Shown here: piece after piece, positions 7,214-15,027 of the stretch
How positions within the stretch are numbered: the first letter of the stretch is position 1
Layout of the letters: each line of letters begins with the position of its first letter
Translations under genes and position numbers: made by a program
Origin: Syntrophomonadaceae bacterium
GTDB taxonomy: Bacteria > Bacillota > Dethiobacteria > DTU022
Direction: 5' to 3'
NCBI GenBank assembly: GCA_003553895.1
Contig: PWFM01000119.1
Coordinates: forward strand, 1-20,547
DNA: 20,547 bases
Notes under the pieces: generated by a model
Database searches by the model: none
What the model saw: the letters and a program-made list of their open reading frames with translations, nothing else
What the model was told of the DNA's origin: nothing

Positions 7214-8245
7214 ATGCAAAGTGTAATTTTGACTGCAGTTGCTGCCATATTTGTATTCGGTTTATTAATCCTGGCTCACGAGTTGGGGCACTATTTTGTA
7301 GCGCGCCTGACCGGGATCCGGGTTTTAGAACTGGCTGTCGGTTTTGGCCCAAAACTGTTCGGCTGGAATAAGCAGGGGATCGATTATTCGCTGCGGGCCG
7401 TGCCCCTGGGCGGTTTTTGCCGCTTAATGGGAGAAAGTCCCGAAGAAGCCGAGGATCCGGACAGTTTCCCCCAGAAACCAATTCCGAGCAGGCTGGCGGT
7501 GCTGCTGGCCGGATCGGTGATGAACCTGTTTTTGGCCCTGCTGGTATTTTTTGCGATTTTCTTCTTTATTGTCGGCACGCCCACCGATACTGCCGAAATT
7601 GGTTATATCGTCGAGAATTCACCCGCCGAAGAAGCGGGACTGCAGGTAGGCGACAGGATCACAACCATTGATAATGAACCGGTCGAAACTTTTAACGATG
7701 TCGTAAGCATTATATCACCCCGGGCTGATCAGGAGTTTAACATCACCGTGCTCAGGGAGGGCGAAGAAGTAAGTTATACGGTCACGGCAGAACAGGAGTC
7801 CGGCACAGGCCGGGGCATAATCGGGATCGGGCAAATGCTGGAAAGGTACAGCCTGGTCCAATCGATTGAGCAAAGCTTTCGCCAGTACGGCATGATCCTG
7901 GCTTCTTTTTATCATGTCTTTGCCGGAGATGCCCCTCTCGATGATGTGGCCGGTCCGGTCGGGATTATCCATATAATTGGCGAAGTGGCGCAAACCGGTT
8001 TGTTAAACCTGCTTATGCTTACAGCGCTGATCAGTATTAACCTGGGCATAATAAACCTGCTGCCCATACCGGCCCTGGACGGCGGCAGGATTTTGTTCCT
8101 GCTTATTGAAGCGGTTCGCGGCCGCCCGATTGAACCGGAAAAAGAGGGTTTTATCCATTTCATTGGGTTTGCCCTTTTGATTACCTTTATCCTGTTTATT
8201 ACGTACCAGGATATACTGCGCCTGTTTTTTGGACAGAATAATTAA
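7214..8245 (+). CDS. rseP: Site-2 intramembrane zinc metalloprotease RseP/RasP
   Basis: This membrane-embedded protease cuts single-pass proteins such as anti-sigma factors after a first cleavage. The zinc site is HELGH at residues 22-26 in the first membrane segment, and the third ligand lies in NLLPIPALDGG (residues 281-291, Asp289). A single PDZ domain lies between, around residues 125-195 (SPAEEAGLQVGDRI). At 343 residues it is a compact, one-PDZ form. ATG 7214 directly follows the dxr stop, with AAGGATG inside the end of dxr as a likely ribosome binding site. In B. subtilis the ortholog is RasP; its targets here cannot be known from the window. Confidence 0.95.
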   Translation: MQSVILTAVAAIFVFGLLILAHELGHYFVARLTGIRVLELAVGFGPKLFGWNKQGIDYSLRAVPLGGFCRLMGESPEEAEDPDSFPQKPIPSRLAVLLAGSVMNLFLALLVFFAIFFFIVGTPTDTAEIGYIVENSPAEEAGLQVGDRITTIDNEPVETFNDVVSIISPRADQEFNITVLREGEEVSYTVTAEQESGTGRGIIGIGQMLERYSLVQSIEQSFRQYGMILASFYHVFAGDAPLDDVAGPVGIIHIIGEVAQTGLLNLLMLTALISINLGIINLLPIPALDGGRILFLLIEAVRGRPIEPEKEGFIHFIGFALLITFILFITYQDILRLFFGQNN

Positions 8246-8260
8246 CCGGGCCGCCGTTTA

Positions 8261-8289
8261 TTGTGACCGGTTGGCGCTAATCATATACT
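8261..8289 (+). promoter_or_regulatory. Possible promoter before ispG
   Basis: TTGTGA (8261-8266, 4/6), a 17-base spacer and TATACT (8284-8289, 5/6) fit a sigma-A promoter. Transcription would start near 8296, leaving only about 11 bases before ATG 8307, which is unusually short. The match may be fortuitous. Confidence 0.4.
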
Positions 8290-8306
8290 AACGTGGTGCT
8301 GAAAAA

Positions 8307-9398
8307 ATGGAGAATATTACACGCAGGCAAACCAGGCCCGTTCAGGTCGGTGGCGTAACAATCGGCGGCGCTGCGCCGGTGGTTATTCAATCAATGGCCA
8401 ACTCTAAAACTAACGATTACGAGGCCACCCTGGCCCAGATTATCCAGCTGGCCGAAGCCGGCTGCGAACTGGTCCGCCTGGCCATCCCGGACCAAAAGGC
8501 GGTGGAAGTATTGGCCGCCCTGGCCCAAAACAGCCCGGTGCCTCTTATTGCCGATATCCATTTTGATGCCCGTCTGGCCCTGGCAGCGATGGAAAATGGA
8601 GCGGCCAAGATCAGGATAAACCCGGGTAATATCGGAGGCAAGGGCAAATTAACTGAGCTGGCCCGGAAAGCGGAGCAGCTGAATATTCCGATCCGGATCG
8701 GTGTCAATGCCGGATCTCTGGAAAAGAGGCTTCTTGAAAAACATGGCGGCGCAAGCGCCCCCGCGCTGGTTGAATCCGCCCTGGGCTATTTAGAAGCGCT
8801 CGAAGAAATTGGTTTTACTAAGATAGTCGTTTCTCTCAAGGCTTCAGATGTGTTAACGACTATCAAGGCATACCGGCTTATTTCCGAACAAAGGTCATAT
8901 CCCCTGCATCTTGGAGTGACCGGGGCGGGGCCCTTGCGCTCCGGCCTGATCAAAGGAGCAATCGGCATCGGGGCCCTGCTGGCCGAAGGTATTGGCGACA
9001 CGATCAGGGTATCGCTTACCGCTCCTCCGGTAGAAGAGGTCAGGGCGGCAAGGCAGATCCTGCAGGCCCTGGGAATGCAGTGGTATGCTCCTGAACTCAT
9101 TTCCTGTCCCACCTGCGGGCGGTGTTCCGTAGACCTGGTGGCCCTGGTCAACGAAGCGGAGGCGCTGCTGGAAGGGTACCGGTTTCCTTTAAAGGTAGCG
9201 GTCATGGGCTGCGCAGTTAACGGCCCCGGTGAAGCCAGGGAAGCCGAGCTGGGAATTACCGCAGGTAAGAAACACGGCATTGTTTTCAGTCACGGCAAAG
9301 TGATCAGGACTGTGGCTCTCGATTGCCTGCTGGATGCTTTTAAAGAAGAACTGGATCGGGTGGCGGCAGAAAAAGCCGGACGCTCACAGGGAGGATAA
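8307..9398 (+). CDS. ispG: 4-hydroxy-3-methylbut-2-enyl diphosphate synthase
   Basis: IspG (GcpE) reductively converts MEcPP to HMBPP, the penultimate MEP-pathway step, using a [4Fe-4S] cluster. The N-terminal TIM-barrel begins with TRPVQVGGVTIGG and PVVIQSMANSKT. The cluster ligands are Cys267 and Cys270 in SCPTCGRC and Cys302 in MGCAVNGPGE, with Glu309 as the fourth conserved ligand. At 363 residues it is the short bacterial form without the plant or Chlamydia insert. ATG 8307 has a weak GGTG site (8295-8298). The next gene starts one base after its stop codon. The electron donor is not encoded nearby. Confidence 0.97.
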   Translation: MENITRRQTRPVQVGGVTIGGAAPVVIQSMANSKTNDYEATLAQIIQLAEAGCELVRLAIPDQKAVEVLAALAQNSPVPLIADIHFDARLALAAMENGAAKIRINPGNIGGKGKLTELARKAEQLNIPIRIGVNAGSLEKRLLEKHGGASAPALVESALGYLEALEEIGFTKIVVSLKASDVLTTIKAYRLISEQRSYPLHLGVTGAGPLRSGLIKGAIGIGALLAEGIGDTIRVSLTAPPVEEVRAARQILQALGMQWYAPELISCPTCGRCSVDLVALVNEAEALLEGYRFPLKVAVMGCAVNGPGEAREAELGITAGKKHGIVFSHGKVIRTVALDCLLDAFKEELDRVAAEKAGRSQGG

Positions 9399-9399
9399 C

Positions 9400-10047
9400 A
9401 TGGAAGTAGCGGCAATAATACCGGCTTATAACGAAGAAAAGACAGTAGGTGCTGTGATCGGCACACTGCAGCAGTCGCCTGATGTCAAACGGATCATCGT
9501 GGTCAGCGACGGCTCGGAGGACGATACGGTTAAGGCAGCGATGAAATATAAAGGGGTGGAAGTTATTGACCTGCTTGACAACAGGGGTAAAGGGGGAGCA
9601 ATAAAAGCGGGTCTGGATCGCTGCAGTTCTGAAGTTATCTTAATCCTGGATGCCGACCTGATCGGCCTCAGCAGGGACCATGTTCGGGCCCTTTTAGAGC
9701 CGGTTTTAGAGGGAAGAGCGCTGATGGCGGTGGGATTATTTGAAAAAGGGCGGATGGCTACCGATTTTGCTCAAAAGATGGCGCCTTTTTTATCCGGCCA
9801 AAGAGCGATGAAAAGAGATCTCCTGGAAAACATTTCAGACCTCGACCTCTCTCGTTTCGGCATCGAGGTGGCGCTCCATAAGTATGTGGAAGACAATGAA
9901 ATAGAAGCGGAGGTGGTCCAGCTTCCGGACCTGTCTCACGTCATGAAAGAAGAAAAACTCGGTTTCTGGAAAGGAGTTCTGGCCAGGGGGAAAATGTACT
10001 GGGAGATTTTTAAATACGTGATCAGGATTGATACCGATACCAAGTAA
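9400..10047 (+). CDS. Small GT2-type glycosyltransferase
   Basis: The 215-residue protein shows a nucleotide-sugar-binding GT-A fold: AAIIPAYNEEKTVGAVI at the N-terminus, VVSDGSEDDT next, NRGKGGAIKAGL, then the metal-binding Asp-Ala-Asp at residues 84-86 and SGQRA later. No membrane helix follows, so it is probably soluble or peripheral. The start is ATG 9400, one base after ispG, with AGGGAGG at 9388-9394; the longer frame from 9334 would overlap ispG and lacks support. It resembles dolichol-phosphate-sugar or glucosyl-3-phosphoglycerate synthase-like enzymes, but donor and acceptor are unknown. It occupies the place where many Firmicutes carry proS and polC. Tight coupling to ispG suggests co-transcription, not a proven functional link. 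Confidence 0.85.
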   Translation: MEVAAIIPAYNEEKTVGAVIGTLQQSPDVKRIIVVSDGSEDDTVKAAMKYKGVEVIDLLDNRGKGGAIKAGLDRCSSEVILILDADLIGLSRDHVRALLEPVLEGRALMAVGLFEKGRMATDFAQKMAPFLSGQRAMKRDLLENISDLDLSRFGIEVALHKYVEDNEIEAEVVQLPDLSHVMKEEKLGFWKGVLARGKMYWEIFKYVIRIDTDTK

Positions 10048-10320
10048 GCGGCGGCGGAAATTTAACAGCAACTTTTGAAGCTTTAACAGCAGTCCTGTTC
10101 GGCAAAAAGTATATACCCCGGGGATGCTAAAGCAGCCGGTAAAGGGTCGGGGAATCGGCCTTTCGCACGAGTTGCTTATAGATCGTATTTATGATAAATT
10201 AGTAAAGATGATAGGGTTTATCTTGTCAAGGGTGGGTGGTTCCCACTCTTTCATGTTAATTGGACTGTTATTGTCACCCCTTGAAGGAGGGCTTAATTAC
10301 TGAAGGGAGAGCCGGTTTTT
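10048..10320 (+). promoter_or_regulatory. Structured leader upstream of rimP-nusA
   Basis: These 273 bases have no convincing gene. TTTAACAGCA occurs twice near the start (10061-10070 and 10083-10091 approximately). A 9-bp hairpin with one G-U pair spans 10228-10250 (AAGGGTGGG with CCCACTCTT, loop TGGTT), followed by a weak T-rich tract. Its left arm can instead pair with CACCCCTTGA (10275-10284), enclosing the region up to a strong AAGGAGG at 10284-10290. No clear -35/-10 pair was found. It looks like an attenuator-type leader; the interpretation is inference. Confidence 0.45.
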
Positions 10321-10812
10321 ATGAGCAGGGAGGAATTAAAGGATAGGTTAGTTGAATTAATTGAACCTTTAGTGGAAAGCAAGGGTTTTGAGCTGGTTAA
10401 GCTGGAGTATAGCTCCGGTAAACAGGGCAAGCTCAATCTTTACATAGACCGGGCAGGCGGGGTAACTATTGATCACTGCGAATTGATCAGCAATGCCGTC
10501 TCTGACCTCCTTGATTACCATGACCCGATTGCCCATGCTTACAGCCTGGAAGTTTCTTCTCCCGGCATTGAACGCCCGCTGACCAAGAAAGAACATTTTG
10601 AGCGTTTTGAGGGAGAAAGGGTAAAAATAAAAACCTCTGAGGAGGTTGAAGGCCGGAAAAAATTCAGCGGCACCCTGGCCGGCACCGGGGAAAGCTCAGT
10701 TATCATTGCCACTGAAGAGGGAAAAAAGGTGGAAATACCGCTATCAATGGTCGCAAAGGCCAACCTGTGGTTGCCAAAAGAAGATAAAGATCAGTTATTT
10801 AAAGAAAAATAA
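10321..10812 (+). CDS. rimP: Ribosome maturation factor RimP
   Basis: RimP (YlxS) assists 30S subunit assembly. The 163-residue protein begins MSREELKDRLVELIEPLVESKG and contains YIDRAGGVTIDHCELISNAVSDLLD and LEVSSPGIERPL (cited in parts), typical of the N-terminal domain, then a C-terminal SH3-like domain with VKIKTSEEVEGRKKFSGTL. Its place before nusA confirms the family. ATG 10321 follows GGGAG at 10305-10309 with a rather long 11-base spacing. A stronger AAGGAGG lies at 10284-10290, nine bases before an in-frame CTG at 10300 that would add seven residues; I keep the ATG. nusA follows after 32 bases. Confidence 0.93.
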   Translation: MSREELKDRLVELIEPLVESKGFELVKLEYSSGKQGKLNLYIDRAGGVTIDHCELISNAVSDLLDYHDPIAHAYSLEVSSPGIERPLTKKEHFERFEGERVKIKTSEEVEGRKKFSGTLAGTGESSVIIATEEGKKVEIPLSMVAKANLWLPKEDKDQLFKEK

Positions 10813-10844
10813 AAAAACAATAAGAAAGGAGGTTTAGTCAAGCG

Positions 10845-12164
10845 ATGAACGATGACCTGTTTGCAGCGATATCATCGCTGGAAAAAGAAAAGGGGATCAG
10901 CAAAGAAGTGCTCTTTGAAGCGCTTGAAGTTGCTCTTGTTTCGGCATATAAAAGAAATTTCCAGTCATCACCAGCAGTGCGGGTCAGTATAGACCGGGAG
11001 ACGGGTGAAATTAAAGTTTTTTCACAGCTTAAAGTGGTGGAGGAAGTAGAAAGCGAGGACCAGGAAGTAAGCTTATACGAAGCCAGGGTTTATGAGCCGC
11101 GCTGCCAGATTGGCGACCTGATCGAAATGGAGGTTACTCCCAAGGAATTTGGGAGGATTGCGGCGCAAACTGCCAAGCAAGTTGTGATCCAGAGGATCAG
11201 GGAAGCGGAAAGGGAATTAATTTACGAGAATTTTACCGATCGGACCGAGGAAGTAATAACCGGCCTGGTGCGCCGGTTTGAGCATAAAAATGTCATTATA
11301 GATCTCGGCAGGACGGAAGCGATTTTGCCCGTGGAAGAACAGATTCCCCATGAACGCTACCGCCAGGGCGAACGGGTAAAGACTTATATTATGGATGTCA
11401 AAAAAACAACCAAGGGCCCCCAGATTACCGTATCCCGCACCCACACCGGTTTCCTGAAAAGGCTTTTTGAGATGGAGGTTCCTGAAATATACGAAGGGAT
11501 CGTGGAGATAAAGGGCGCCGCCCGCGAAGCCGGGTATCGTTCCAAACTGGCTGTTTACTCGGCCAACAGTGATATTGATCCGGTTGGCTCCTGCGTCGGG
11601 CCAAAGGGAAGCCGGGTCCAGGCCATCAGCAATGAACTGAAAGGCGAAAAAATTGATATTATCAAGTGGAGCGAGGAAACCGAAGAGTTTATTGCTAATT
11701 CTCTGAGCCCGGCCAAGGTGTCCTCTGTAATTATCGATTCGGATCGTAAAGAGGCCAGGGTAATTGTCCCCGACAACCAGCTGTCACTGGCTATCGGCAA
11801 GGAAGGGCAAAATGCCCGCCTGGCGGCTAAAATAACCGGCTGGAAGGGGGATATTTCCAGCGAAACTCAGTATGCGGAAAAAAGCTTTTCCGAAATCGGC
11901 CTGGCCGATGAATCGTCAGACGAAGGAGAGGCTTCAGAAGAAAATGACCTGCTGAAGGCTTTAAACTGGGATGATGATACTTCCGCAGCCGAAGCAGAAA
12001 AGGGCCCCGGCCCCGACGAAGAAACAGAACAGTCCGGAGAAGAAAAAGCTGAAACCGAAGACATGGCCGAGGGCGAAAAGGCAGTGGAAAACACTGAAGC
12101 TGAAGAGGCCGCAGAGGAATCCCGGGAAGAGGCCATGGAAGAGGAGCCGCGAAAGGATGAGTAA
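10845..12164 (+). CDS. nusA: Transcription factor NusA with long acidic C-terminal extension
   Basis: NusA binds RNA polymerase and modulates pausing, termination and antitermination. Domains in order: RNAP-binding N-terminal domain (about 1-125, starting MNDDLFAAISSLEKEKGISKE), S1 domain (about 130-200), and two KH domains (about 200-342) with DPVGSCVGPKGSRVQAI and LAIGKEGQNARLAAKITGW (cited in part). After about residue 343 there is a 95-residue tail with 39 Asp or Glu, low complexity, probably disordered. Firmicutes NusA usually ends near residue 350-370 without such a tail. ATG 10845 follows AAAGGAGG (10825-10832) with a 12-base gap. The stop overlaps the ylxR start, implying translational coupling. 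Confidence 0.96.
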   Translation: MNDDLFAAISSLEKEKGISKEVLFEALEVALVSAYKRNFQSSPAVRVSIDRETGEIKVFSQLKVVEEVESEDQEVSLYEARVYEPRCQIGDLIEMEVTPKEFGRIAAQTAKQVVIQRIREAERELIYENFTDRTEEVITGLVRRFEHKNVIIDLGRTEAILPVEEQIPHERYRQGERVKTYIMDVKKTTKGPQITVSRTHTGFLKRLFEMEVPEIYEGIVEIKGAAREAGYRSKLAVYSANSDIDPVGSCVGPKGSRVQAISNELKGEKIDIIKWSEETEEFIANSLSPAKVSSVIIDSDRKEARVIVPDNQLSLAIGKEGQNARLAAKITGWKGDISSETQYAEKSFSEIGLADESSDEGEASEENDLLKALNWDDDTSAAEAEKGPGPDEETEQSGEEKAETEDMAEGEKAVENTEAEEAAEESREEAMEEEPRKDE

Positions 12165-12438
12165 GAAAAAAAAGATCCCCTTAAGGATTTGTATCGGGTG
12201 CAGGGGGAAAATGCCAAAAAAGGAACTGGTGCGGATTGTCCGGACACCCGAAAATGAACTTGTGCTTGATACGACCGGGAAAAAACCCGGCCGGGGGGCT
12301 TATATCTGCCCCAGTGAAGAATGTTTCAAAAAAGCGCTCAAAGGAAAACGGCTGGAGAGAAATTTACAGCAGCCGGTTTCTTCCGAGTTGATTACTGAAA
12401 TAACCGGTATTTTGAAACAAAACGAGAGTGAATTATAA
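12157..12438 (+). CDS. ylxR: YlxR family RNA-binding protein (RnpM)
   Basis: This 93-residue basic protein shows the family pattern: RICIGCRGKMPKKELVRIVR near the N-terminus, then KKPGRGAYICPSEECFKKAL, with Cys pairs that hold the YlxR fold (cited in pieces: CIGCR, GRGAYIC). The start is ATG 12157, overlapping the last eight bases of nusA; GAGGAG at 12141-12146 is a suitable ribosome binding site. A longer in-frame start at 11971 would duplicate nusA coding sequence in another frame and is rejected. In B. subtilis, YlxR has been reported to bind RNase P RNA and modulate it, hence the name RnpM. ylxQ, normally next, is absent. Confidence 0.92.
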   Translation: MSKKKKIPLRICIGCRGKMPKKELVRIVRTPENELVLDTTGKKPGRGAYICPSEECFKKALKGKRLERNLQQPVSSELITEITGILKQNESEL

Positions 12439-12455
12439 CAGGGAGGGCTTACTTT

Positions 12456-12467
12456 ATGGAGGTGTAA
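12456..12467 (+). other. Three-codon upstream ORF before infB
   Basis: GGGAGG at 12441-12446 is followed nine bases later by ATG GAG GTG TAA (12456-12467), in frame with infB but closed by TAA. The GGAGGTG inside this mini-ORF (12458-12464) is the infB ribosome binding site. It could be a translated leader, or just the scar of a lost gene start. Confidence 0.35.
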
Positions 12468-12470
12468 CAG

Positions 12471-14603
12471 GTGAGCAAAGTGAGAGTTTATCAACTGGCA
12501 AAAGAGCTGGGGACAACCAGCAAGAAATTGATCGAAGTAATGGAGAATATGGACATAGAAGTCAACAATCACATGAGCACTTTGACCGATGAAGAGGCCA
12601 AGAAAGTGATGTCCATATTAACCGGCGAAACCGAGGGCAAAAAACCCGGCGAAGATAAAAAAGCTGCGGGGAAAAAGGGCGCAGAAAAAGAAAAACCCGG
12701 CCCTGAACCGGCTAAGCCGGAGGCGAAGAAAAGCAAACCGAAGGGGAAAGATAAAGAAAAGGACGGGACCCAGGAACAGAAAACCCTGGGACGGAAAGCC
12801 CGTAAGATGATCCAGGAAGAAAAACGAGCGGCGATGCTTAAAGCCCAAAAACCGAAACTGCGGCTTGAAGGGCAGATTACAGTGGCAGAACTGGCTTCTC
12901 ACCTTGATCTTAACCCCACGGAGTTAATAACCGAGCTGATGGATATGGGCGTGATGGCCAGTATCAACCAGCCATTAACTACCGAAACAGTTGAGTTTGT
13001 GGCCGAGGAACACGGTTATGAAGTGGAATATATCGAGGATGAACTGGAAGAGGAACTGCTGGCCGTGCGCGAGGGTGAAGATGAGGCCGGCATTGAAGAG
13101 GTGCCGCGCAAACCGGTGGTGACCGTCCTGGGCCACGTCGACCACGGAAAGACCCTTCTTTTAGATGCCATCAGGAGCGCCAATGTCATTTCCGGCGAGG
13201 TAGGGGGAATAACCCAGCACATCGGCGCCTACCAGGTTAATGTGGACGATAAAAAGATTGTTTTCCTGGATACTCCGGGACACGAGGCTTTTACGGCCAT
13301 GCGGGCCCGCGGAGCGCAGGTTACCGACATCGCTATCCTGGTTGTTGCCGCCGATGACGGGGTCATGCCCCAAACCGTGGAAGCGATCAACCACGTTAAA
13401 GCGGCGGGAGTCCCTATTATGGTGGCTATAAATAAGATGGATAAGCCGGAGGCCAATCCGGATCGGGTCAAGCAGCAGCTGTCCGAACACGAACTGGTGC
13501 CTGAAGAATGGGGCGGCGATACGATTATGGTCCCCGTCAGCGCTATTAAGGGCGAAGGTCTGGATGAACTCTTAGAGATGGTAACCCTGCTGGCCGAAGT
13601 CAGCGAGCTGAAGGCGTCACCGGATCGGGTGGCCCGGGGCACCGTAATTGAGGCCAACCTGGATAAAGGACGGGGGCCGGTGGCTACAATTCTGGTCCAG
13701 GATGGGACCCTGCACGTGGGCGAGCCGATCATCTGCGGTTCGATTGCCGGTAAAATTAGGGCTATGTTTAATGAACACGGCGAACGGGTTGAATTAGCAG
13801 GGCCATCTACCCCGGTAGAGATTCTGGGTTTAAACGATGTCCCCATGGCCGGAGACAGTTTCCAGGCGGTGGACAGCGAACGGGTGGCCCGCGATGTAGC
13901 GACTAAAAGGGCTGATAAAATTAAAGAAGCGAGCCGGAAAGTGCAGAGGGTAACCCTGGACGATCTGTTTAAACAGATCCAGGAAGGCGAAATTAAAGAT
14001 TTGAACCTGATCTTAAAAGCCGATGTCCAGGGATCTTTGGAAGCTCTCAAAGATTCCCTTTCCAAGCTCAGCCTGGATGAAGTCCACATCAAGATAATCC
14101 ATACCGGCGTTGGCGCGATTAACGAATCCGATATCATGCTTGCTTCCGCCTCAAACGCTATCGTGATCGGTTTTAATGTCCGCCCCGTCAGCAACACCCG
14201 TAAACTGGCTGAAAAGAACCAGGTGGATGTGCGCCTCTACCGGATCATTTACGAAGCGATAGAAGATATTCAGGCTGCGGTGAAAGGCATGCTCAAGCCG
14301 GAGATGAAAGAAGTGATCCAGGGCCAGGTCGAAGTAAGGCAGGTTTTTAAGGCCTCAAAGCTGGGCAGCATTGCCGGATCATACGTGCTTGAAGGTAAAG
14401 TTACCCGCAACTCACAGGTCCGGGTAATCCGCGACGGGACTGTTGTCCACGACGGGGGCAGCATTGCTTCGCTGAAAAGGTTTAAAGACGATGTTCGCGA
14501 AGTTTCTTCCGGCTATGAATGTGGAATTCTGCTCGAGAATTTTAACGACCTGCAAGAAGGAGATATTATTGAAGCTTATGTCATGGAGCAGGTTGCTCGT
14601 TAG
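12471..14603 (+). CDS. infB: Translation initiation factor IF-2
   Basis: IF2 is the GTPase that brings initiator tRNA to the 30S subunit and promotes subunit joining. Order: IF2N domain (1-50, SKVRVYQLAKELG), a Lys/Glu/Pro-rich linker (about 54-128), a second IF2N-like domain (about 130-190), the G domain with GHVDHGKT (221-228), DTPGH (267-271) and NKMDK (321-325), then domain II, domain III and the initiator-tRNA-binding C-terminal domain. The length, 710 residues, is normal for Firmicutes. The GTG start at 12471 is placed by GGAGGTG (12458-12464), six bases upstream, and by the conserved N-terminus. rbfA follows after 46 bases. Confidence 0.97.
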   Translation: MSKVRVYQLAKELGTTSKKLIEVMENMDIEVNNHMSTLTDEEAKKVMSILTGETEGKKPGEDKKAAGKKGAEKEKPGPEPAKPEAKKSKPKGKDKEKDGTQEQKTLGRKARKMIQEEKRAAMLKAQKPKLRLEGQITVAELASHLDLNPTELITELMDMGVMASINQPLTTETVEFVAEEHGYEVEYIEDELEEELLAVREGEDEAGIEEVPRKPVVTVLGHVDHGKTLLLDAIRSANVISGEVGGITQHIGAYQVNVDDKKIVFLDTPGHEAFTAMRARGAQVTDIAILVVAADDGVMPQTVEAINHVKAAGVPIMVAINKMDKPEANPDRVKQQLSEHELVPEEWGGDTIMVPVSAIKGEGLDELLEMVTLLAEVSELKASPDRVARGTVIEANLDKGRGPVATILVQDGTLHVGEPIICGSIAGKIRAMFNEHGERVELAGPSTPVEILGLNDVPMAGDSFQAVDSERVARDVATKRADKIKEASRKVQRVTLDDLFKQIQEGEIKDLNLILKADVQGSLEALKDSLSKLSLDEVHIKIIHTGVGAINESDIMLASASNAIVIGFNVRPVSNTRKLAEKNQVDVRLYRIIYEAIEDIQAAVKGMLKPEMKEVIQGQVEVRQVFKASKLGSIAGSYVLEGKVTRNSQVRVIRDGTVVHDGGSIASLKRFKDDVREVSSGYECGILLENFNDLQEGDIIEAYVMEQVAR

Positions 14604-14649
14604 GCTTTAATATATTCGCCGTATATTGTGCCAGTAGGAGGTTTCGATC

Positions 14650-15027
14650 ATGACTGAAAATAGAGTACGGCGGGTGGCAGAGCAAATAAAAAAAGATATT
14701 GGCGCGATTATCAATTATGAAATTAAAGACCCGGGCGTGGCGCGGCTTACCAGTGTAACCGATGTTGACCTCTCCAGGGATTTGCGCCATGCCGCGGTGT
14801 ATATCAGTATTTACGGCAGCGATGCGGAAAAAGAAGAAACCCTGCAGGCTCTGAACAGGGCGGCCGGGTTTATACGCAGCGAAATAGGAAAGAGGATCAG
14901 GTTGAGACATACCCCTGAAATAAATTTTCGCCTTGACAACTCCATTGAATACGGAGCCTACATCGAAAGAGTAATAAAATCATTGAAAGAAGAAGAGAAT
15001 GATGGCCAGGACAGTGGATCAGGATAA
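14650..15027 (+). CDS. rbfA: 30S ribosome-binding factor A
   Basis: RbfA is a KH-type cold-shock factor that binds the 5' region of 16S rRNA late in 30S assembly. The 125-residue protein begins ENRVRRVAEQIKKDIGAII and carries KDPGVARLTSVTDVDLSRDL and the C-terminal LRHTPEINFRLDNSIEYG (cited in parts), all typical. ATG 14650 follows AGGAGGT (14636-14642). The last 29 bases overlap the nrnA start in another frame, giving a slightly long C-terminal end. Its place between infB and nrnA is canonical. Confidence 0.95.
   Translation: MTENRVRRVAEQIKKDIGAIINYEIKDPGVARLTSVTDVDLSRDLRHAAVYISIYGSDAEKEETLQALNRAAGFIRSEIGKRIRLRHTPEINFRLDNSIEYGAYIERVIKSLKEEENDGQDSGSG

Noticed and set aside
11971..12156. N-terminal extension of ylxR
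   Set aside because: It is a +1 reading of the nusA acidic tail giving a Lys/Pro-rich string; YlxR homologs start at about 12157.
13229..14197. 322-codon open frame on the minus strand inside infB
   Set aside because: It is antisense to the IF2 G domain and domain II, where the plus strand shows clear GTPase motifs; its product is Ser/Arg/Thr-rich low complexity typical of a shadow frame.
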